Positions 59,697-64,000 of a stretch of 64,000 bases of DNA are shown piece by piece (the stretch's first letter is position 1; each line of letters starts with the position of its first letter). The DNA comes from Streptomyces sp. 35G-GA-8. Lineage in GTDB: Bacteria; Actinomycetota; Actinomycetes; Streptomycetales; Streptomycetaceae. Position numbers and translations under genes: made by a program. The stretch is taken from assembly GCF_023534745.1 (NCBI RefSeq), contig NZ_JAMHJQ010000014.1, positions 1 to 64,000 on the forward strand, read 5' to 3'. The notes beneath the pieces were generated by a model. It saw nothing but the letters and a program-made list of their open reading frames with translations, ran no database searches and had not been told where the DNA came from.

Positions 59697-61994
59697 TTAC
59701 GGGAAGCCTCCGCCGTCCTGGCCACCATCGCTGGTGCCGACGTTCCCGCCATCTCCGCCGTTCCCGCCATTCCCATTGCCCTCGGACTGGCCGCCACCGA
59801 TGAAGCCCGGCGGGACCGTGATCCCCGGGAACGGATCCTCTTCGCCGTCGCCCGGCTTGTTGTCACCCCGGCCGCCGTTGCCTTGGCCCTGGTTGTTCCC
59901 GCCCGGCTTCTCGGTGTCCCGGCCCCTGGAGGCGTCCGGGATGTCGACCGTCGTGAAGCCGGGGGCGGGCTTGCCCTCCAGTGCGCCCGACACCGCGTCC
60001 TTCCAGATCGGACCCGGGACCTGGCCACCGAAGACCTTGTCGTGGTACTCGCCCCCGATCGTGATGTTCTCCATCTCGACCTGCTGGGACGGGCTGCCGA
60101 CCCAGACCGCGCCGGACATGTTCGGCGTGTAGCCGACGAACCACGCGTTCTTACGGGCGTCCGTCGTACCCGTCTTACCGGCGTTGTCGCGGCTCGTCAG
60201 TCCGGCCGCCTCACCCGTACCGGAGTCGACCACACCCTTCAGCAGGGTGTTGATCGTGTCGGCGGTCTTCTCCGACATGGCCTGGGAGCACTTCGACTCC
60301 GGCACCTTGAGGCTCTTGCCCGTCGCCGTCTTGATGGAGTCGATGGCGATGGGGGTGCAGTACGTGCCGCGGTTCGCGTACGCCGCGTACGCGCTCGCCA
60401 TCCGCAGCGGCGAGATGCCCTGCGAGCCCAGCGTGAGGGCCGACGGCGACTCGGGAAGCTTCTTGCCGTCGCCCTGGACCACGCCCAGCTTGGCGATCGT
60501 CTCCGTCACGGGGCAGAGACCGATTTGCCCTATCATCTGCACGAAGTAGGTGTTGACGGACTTCTCCATCGCCTCCTTCAGCGCGTACGGGCCGACCTCG
60601 GACTCGTTCTCGTTCTCGGCCGTGTCGCCCTCCGTGTTGACCCACGGCTTGCCGCTGCACGTCTGGATCGAAGCCGGGTACGGCATCTGGTACGGCGCCG
60701 GATACGACTGGGTCGGCGGGACACCGCGCTCGATGGCCGCCGTCGCGAGGAACGGCTTGAAGGTCGAACCGGTCGGGAAGCCGTAGTTCGAGCCACCCAT
60801 GCCCTTGTCGACCGAGAAGTTGATCTGGGTCTCGTTCTTGCCGAAGCCGTACGGCTTGGACTGCCCCATGCCGAGGACCTTGCCGGTGCCCGGCTCGACC
60901 AGGGTCACCGCGGCGGCGACCTTGTCGCTCTGGTTGACATGGTCCTTTATCGACGCCTGCACCGAGCTCTGGGCCTGCGGGTCGAGCGTCGTACGGATCG
61001 TCAGACCGCCCTGGTTCCAGACCTTGGCCCGCTCCTTGCGGTCCTTGCCGAAGACCGGGTCGGTCAGGAAGACCTCGCGTACGTAGTCGCAGAAGAAGCC
61101 CGCCCCGGCGACGGCCGTGATGCAGCCGTTCTCGGGACGGCTCACCTTCAGCTTGATCGGCGTGGCCTTGGCGCGGTCGGCCTCCGCCTGGGAGATGTCG
61201 CGGACGTCGGCCATCCGCTGCAGCACGATATTGCGCCGCTTGGTGGCCTCCTCCTCGTCATTCACCGGGTCGTACCGGCTCGGCGACTGGACGATGCCCG
61301 CCAGCATGGCGGCCTCTTCGAGCTTCAGGTCCTTGGCCGGCTTGGAGAAGTAGCGCTGGGCGGCGGCCTCGATGCCGTAGGCCTGCTGTCCGAAGAAGGT
61401 GATGTTCAGATAGTTCTCAAGGATCTTCTTCTTGCCCAGCTCCTCCTCGACCTGGATCGCGTACTTCAGCTCCTGGATCTTGCGGCCCAGGGTCTGCTGG
61501 GTGGCCTGCGCGACCTTGTCCGGGTCGTCGCCGGCCTCCTCGACGAAGACGTTCTTCACATACTGCTGGGTCAGGGTCGAGGCGCCCTGGGCGACGCCGC
61601 CCGACTGCGCGTTGCGGTTGACCGCGCGCAGGACGCCCTTCAGGTCGATGGCCCCGTGCTCGTAGAAGCGCGAGTCCTCGATCGCGACGATCGCCTTCTG
61701 CATGTACGGGGAGATGTCCTTGAGCGGGACGACGGTGCGGTCACGTGAGTAGACCGTGGCGATACGGCCGCCCTGGGAGTCCAGGATCGTGGTCCGCTGA
61801 CTCAACGGCGGCGTCTTGAGGTTGGCGGGGATCTCGTCGAATCCCTCGACCGTCCCCTTGGCGGCGAGCCCCAGCGCCCCGAAGGCCGGCAGGGCGATTC
61901 CCGCGAGCACCGCTCCCGCGAGCACGCTGACACCGAGGAACTTGGCGGCCTGCTGGGTCCCGGTCAGACCCCCGCCCGAGCGCTTCTTTGGCAT
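59697..61994 (-). CDS. Class A penicillin-binding protein (transglycosylase/transpeptidase)
   Basis: This is a 765-aa bifunctional PBP. TM helix at about 20-45. Glycosyltransferase (GT51) motifs: AIVAIEDSRFYEHGAIDLKG (catalytic Glu106) and GASTLTQQYVKN (138-149). The transpeptidase domain has Ser410-TFK413, SVN (479-481) and KTGT (607-610). An extended C-terminal tail is rich in Gly/Asn/Asp (GNGNGGNGGDGG) and probably lies outside the cell. ATG at 61994. It builds peptidoglycan; beside wblA the order matches other Streptomyces. Confidence 0.95.
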   Translation of the reverse strand: MPKKRSGGGLTGTQQAAKFLGVSVLAGAVLAGIALPAFGALGLAAKGTVEGFDEIPANLKTPPLSQRTTILDSQGGRIATVYSRDRTVVPLKDISPYMQKAIVAIEDSRFYEHGAIDLKGVLRAVNRNAQSGGVAQGASTLTQQYVKNVFVEEAGDDPDKVAQATQQTLGRKIQELKYAIQVEEELGKKKILENYLNITFFGQQAYGIEAAAQRYFSKPAKDLKLEEAAMLAGIVQSPSRYDPVNDEEEATKRRNIVLQRMADVRDISQAEADRAKATPIKLKVSRPENGCITAVAGAGFFCDYVREVFLTDPVFGKDRKERAKVWNQGGLTIRTTLDPQAQSSVQASIKDHVNQSDKVAAAVTLVEPGTGKVLGMGQSKPYGFGKNETQINFSVDKGMGGSNYGFPTGSTFKPFLATAAIERGVPPTQSYPAPYQMPYPASIQTCSGKPWVNTEGDTAENENESEVGPYALKEAMEKSVNTYFVQMIGQIGLCPVTETIAKLGVVQGDGKKLPESPSALTLGSQGISPLRMASAYAAYANRGTYCTPIAIDSIKTATGKSLKVPESKCSQAMSEKTADTINTLLKGVVDSGTGEAAGLTSRDNAGKTGTTDARKNAWFVGYTPNMSGAVWVGSPSQQVEMENITIGGEYHDKVFGGQVPGPIWKDAVSGALEGKPAPGFTTVDIPDASRGRDTEKPGGNNQGQGNGGRGDNKPGDGEEDPFPGITVPPGFIGGGQSEGNGNGGNGGDGGNVGTSDGGQDGGGFP

Positions 61995-62391
61995 GAGGGC
62001 AGCCTACGTTCTCAATCGCCGGACACGCGTCAAGGCTCTGGCCTAAGCTGTCCCCAACTGTCACAGCGGTGCGGTTGTGTATCAAGCACCCGGTGTGAAT
62101 TTTCCATGAACCCGAAACATGGAGAGTTGACGCCCGAATCCTCCGTATTTGGCGTGAGATGCCCGTTGCGACCCTAGCGAAATACCCGACTCTGTCGGAT
62201 GTGTCGGTTATGCCCTCGGCTCACTCCCCTGGGTGATCTGCCGCGTACGCATAGTCCGTTCGGGCCATTCAAGATTGGGCCCGAAGGGGGTGTTGCGCCG
62301 TGTCCGCCTTCCGTAACGTCCTCAACTGGCAACGGTGAATATGCCGCTGCCGCCGTGGGGGAGCCTCGATTCGGGAGAGGACGGCGCCAGC
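61995..62391. other. Divergent promoter region of the PBP and wblA genes
   Basis: Gene-free stretch of about 400 nt. wblA genes usually have long leaders. I see no clear single promoter or riboswitch; a GTG at 62335 in the wblA frame is the only ORF-like extension. Confidence 0.4.
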
Positions 62392-62736
62392 ATGGGCTGG
62401 GTAACCGACTGGAGTGCGCAGGCAGCTTGCCGCACTACCGATCCAGATGAACTGTTCGTGCAGGGTGCGGCGCAGAACAGGGCCAAGGCGGTGTGCACCG
62501 GATGCCCGGTGCGGACCGAATGCCTGGCCGACGCGCTGGACAATCGCGTCGAATTCGGCGTGTGGGGCGGAATGACCGAGCGGGAGCGCCGCGCACTGCT
62601 GCGCAGGCGACCGACCGTCACGTCGTGGCGCCGGCTGCTTGAGACCGCCCGCACGGAGTACGAGCGCAGCGCGGGCCTGCTGCCCGTGGGCTTGGAGGAT
62701 GACGAGACGTACGAGACGTACGCCGCGGTGGGGTAG
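62392..62736 (+). CDS. wblA: WhiB-like regulator WblA
   Basis: This is a 114-aa WhiB-family Fe–S protein. All four cluster Cys are present: Cys13, Cys35, Cys38 and Cys44 (ACRTT ... VCTGCPVRTEC), and the turn GVWGG is at 56-60. The C-terminal basic helix (RERRALLRRRPTVTSWRRLL) contacts DNA or sigma factor. It closely matches the WblA sequence I recall from S. coelicolor, a global repressor-like regulator of antibiotic production and switch to sporulation. ATG at 62392 follows GGGAGAGGA; a GTG at 62335 would add 19 residues. Confidence 0.92.
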   Translation: MGWVTDWSAQAACRTTDPDELFVQGAAQNRAKAVCTGCPVRTECLADALDNRVEFGVWGGMTERERRALLRRRPTVTSWRRLLETARTEYERSAGLLPVGLEDDETYETYAAVG

Positions 62737-62835
62737 CCGGGCGGTAGGTGGCGTAACCGGTAGGGGGCCGGTTGGAGTGACCGGGCCGGTTGGAGCGACC
62801 AGGCCGGTTGGTTGACCAGCTCAGCCGTACGGTGC

Positions 62836-64000
62836 TCAGCTCGTCGTGCCACCCGCCGCGAGGCGATCCGCGATGGCCCTGAGCCCGGCAAGGTCGTGAA
62901 CGTCGCCGGGCAGGGCGGGGACCTCCGCCACCGCCACCTCGGGGTGCAGCGCGGTGAAGCGGTCGCGCGTGCGCTCTTCACGCGCGAGCACCTGCATCCG
63001 TTCGGCGTGCAGGCGCAGCAGACCCGCCGTCAGCTGTTCCACAGTTGTGACAGAACCTGTGACAGAGCTTGAGGCAGACGCGACCGACTCGGGTCCGGCC
63101 GAGGCGGCGGGCATGGTGGATACGTCAGATGTGTCAGTTACACCAGATACATCGGATACATCAGATGTGAGGGACTCGTGAGCTGAGGCGGGTGCGAGGG
63201 GCTCGTGCGTCTCGGAGGCTTCGGGAGAAGAGCCTTCCGGGACTGCACTGCCACGACTCTGAGCATTCCCAGCCCCCTGATCCACAATGCGGCCGTCTTC
63301 AAGATTTTCCGCCGCGGCCCGCGCCCGCTCCGCCGACAGCCGTGCCGCGCCGCTGCCATGGACACGGTTGAGCACCAGCCCGGCCAGCGGCATCTCCTCG
63401 GCGGCCAGCCGCTCCACGAAGTACGCCGCTTCCCGCAAGGCATCCCGCTCCGGCGCCGCGACCACCAAAAACGCCGTACCGGGCGCCTGAAGCAGCCGGT
63501 ACGTCGCGTCCGCGCGCGTACGGAACCCGCCGAACATCGTGTCCATCGCGGTGATGAACGTCTGTACATCGCGCAGGAATTGACCGCCGAGCAGCTTTCC
63601 CAGCGTGCCCGTCATCATCGACATACCGACATTCAGGAACTTCATCCCCGCCCGGCCGCCCATCTTGGCCGGGGCCATCAGCAGCCGGATGAACTTCCCG
63701 TCGAGAAAGGAACCGAGCCGCTTCGGCGCGTCCAGGAAGTCCAGCGCGGAGCGCGACGGCGGCGTGTCGACGATGATCAGGTCCCAGTCGTCGCGGGACC
63801 GCAGCTGCCCCAGCTTCTCCATCGCCATGTACTCCTGCGTGCCCGCGAAGCCGGCCGACAGGGACTGGTAGAAGGGGTTCTCCAGAATGGCGCGGGCCCG
63901 GTCCGGATCCGCGTGCGCCTCGACGATCTCGTCGAAGGTGCGCTTCATGTCGAGCATCATGGCGTGCAGTTCGCCGGGGCCCTCGACGCCCTTCACCCGC
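62836..64000 (-). CDS. ArsA/GET3-like ATPase, C-terminal part (runs off the right edge)
   Basis: At least 388 aa are inside the window; the Walker A N-terminus lies outside. Visible parts fit an ArsA-type SIMIBI ATPase: WDLIIVDTPPSRSALDFLDAPKRL (switch II region), AFLVVAAPERDALREAAYFVERLAAEEMPLAGLVLNRVHG (A-loop/N-base area). The Asp/Thr/Ser/Val repeats (SDVSDVSGVTDTSDVS) around 63115-63170 form a low-GC spacer before the C-terminal segment. It is next to wblA, as in S. coelicolor. It probably forms a pair with another ArsA-like gene outside the window. Confidence 0.88.
   Translation of the reverse strand, partial: RVKGVEGPGELHAMMLDMKRTFDEIVEAHADPDRARAILENPFYQSLSAGFAGTQEYMAMEKLGQLRSRDDWDLIIVDTPPSRSALDFLDAPKRLGSFLDGKFIRLLMAPAKMGGRAGMKFLNVGMSMMTGTLGKLLGGQFLRDVQTFITAMDTMFGGFRTRADATYRLLQAPGTAFLVVAAPERDALREAAYFVERLAAEEMPLAGLVLNRVHGSGAARLSAERARAAAENLEDGRIVDQGAGNAQSRGSAVPEGSSPEASETHEPLAPASAHESLTSDVSDVSGVTDTSDVSTMPAASAGPESVASASSSVTGSVTTVEQLTAGLLRLHAERMQVLAREERTRDRFTALHPEVAVAEVPALPGDVHDLAGLRAIADRLAAGGTTS

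Overview
This is a very GC-rich actinomycete chromosome segment, almost certainly Streptomyces. The gene content and local order fit that genus: ybaB–recR–DUF5063–lysC–asd, a sigma factor coupled to a membrane protein, htpG, yqeY, a class A PBP, wblA and an ArsA-type ATPase, with GTG/TTG starts and many starts lacking a Shine-Dalgarno. From memory, wblA sits beside a PBP gene and an ArsA-like gene in S. coelicolor as well. No database was searched; family names come from motifs and recall.

Layout. 1-7,110: two paralogous divergent cassettes, each a minus-strand LysM-type membrane protein and a plus-strand small secreted protein sharing a conserved intergenic region. An SDR, a quinone-oxidoreductase-like gene and a LysR regulator lie between them, and an HTH/membrane protein follows. 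7,011-20,224: regulators (AraC, GlxA-like, GntR), a DHFR/RibD-like reductase, a P-loop protein, a PASTA-less Ser/Thr kinase, a cyanamide-hydratase-like HD protein, a class III aminotransferase, a glycosyltransferase-2/membrane fusion and a SLATT-like 2TM protein. 20,603-27,289: housekeeping block ybaB, recR, DUF5063, lysC (with internal beta start), asd, sigma factor and its membrane partner. 27,401-41,400: SURF1, S9 peptidase, TetR/hemerythrin pair, FAD monooxygenase, two TatA-like proteins, ArsR/Mg-type P-ATPase, LCP protein and htpG.

41,708-57,907 is a 16.2-kb genomic island inserted at the 3' end of a tRNA-Pro(CGG) gene. It is bounded by ~72-bp direct repeats carrying the tRNA 3' half, with 29-bp identical repeats just inside each end that look like integrase arm sites. 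No integrase is present. The cargo looks like stacked conflict/defence modules: (i) a small Cys-containing protein, a membrane protein and a 1271-aa TPR–CHAT protease; (ii) a 524-aa unknown protein overlapping a PLD-type 890-aa protein; (iii) an 890-aa STAND NTPase followed by an endonuclease of the phosphorothioate-DNA-reading SBD–HNH type; (iv) an XRE–DUF488 protein with a 272-aa partner. Modules i and ii are the best candidates for undescribed systems.

57,866-64,000 returns to core genome: tRNA-Pro, metallophosphoesterase, yqeY, class A PBP, wblA and a truncated ArsA-like ATPase. A recurring oddity across the core genes is short in-frame tandem repeats expanded inside otherwise conserved enzymes.
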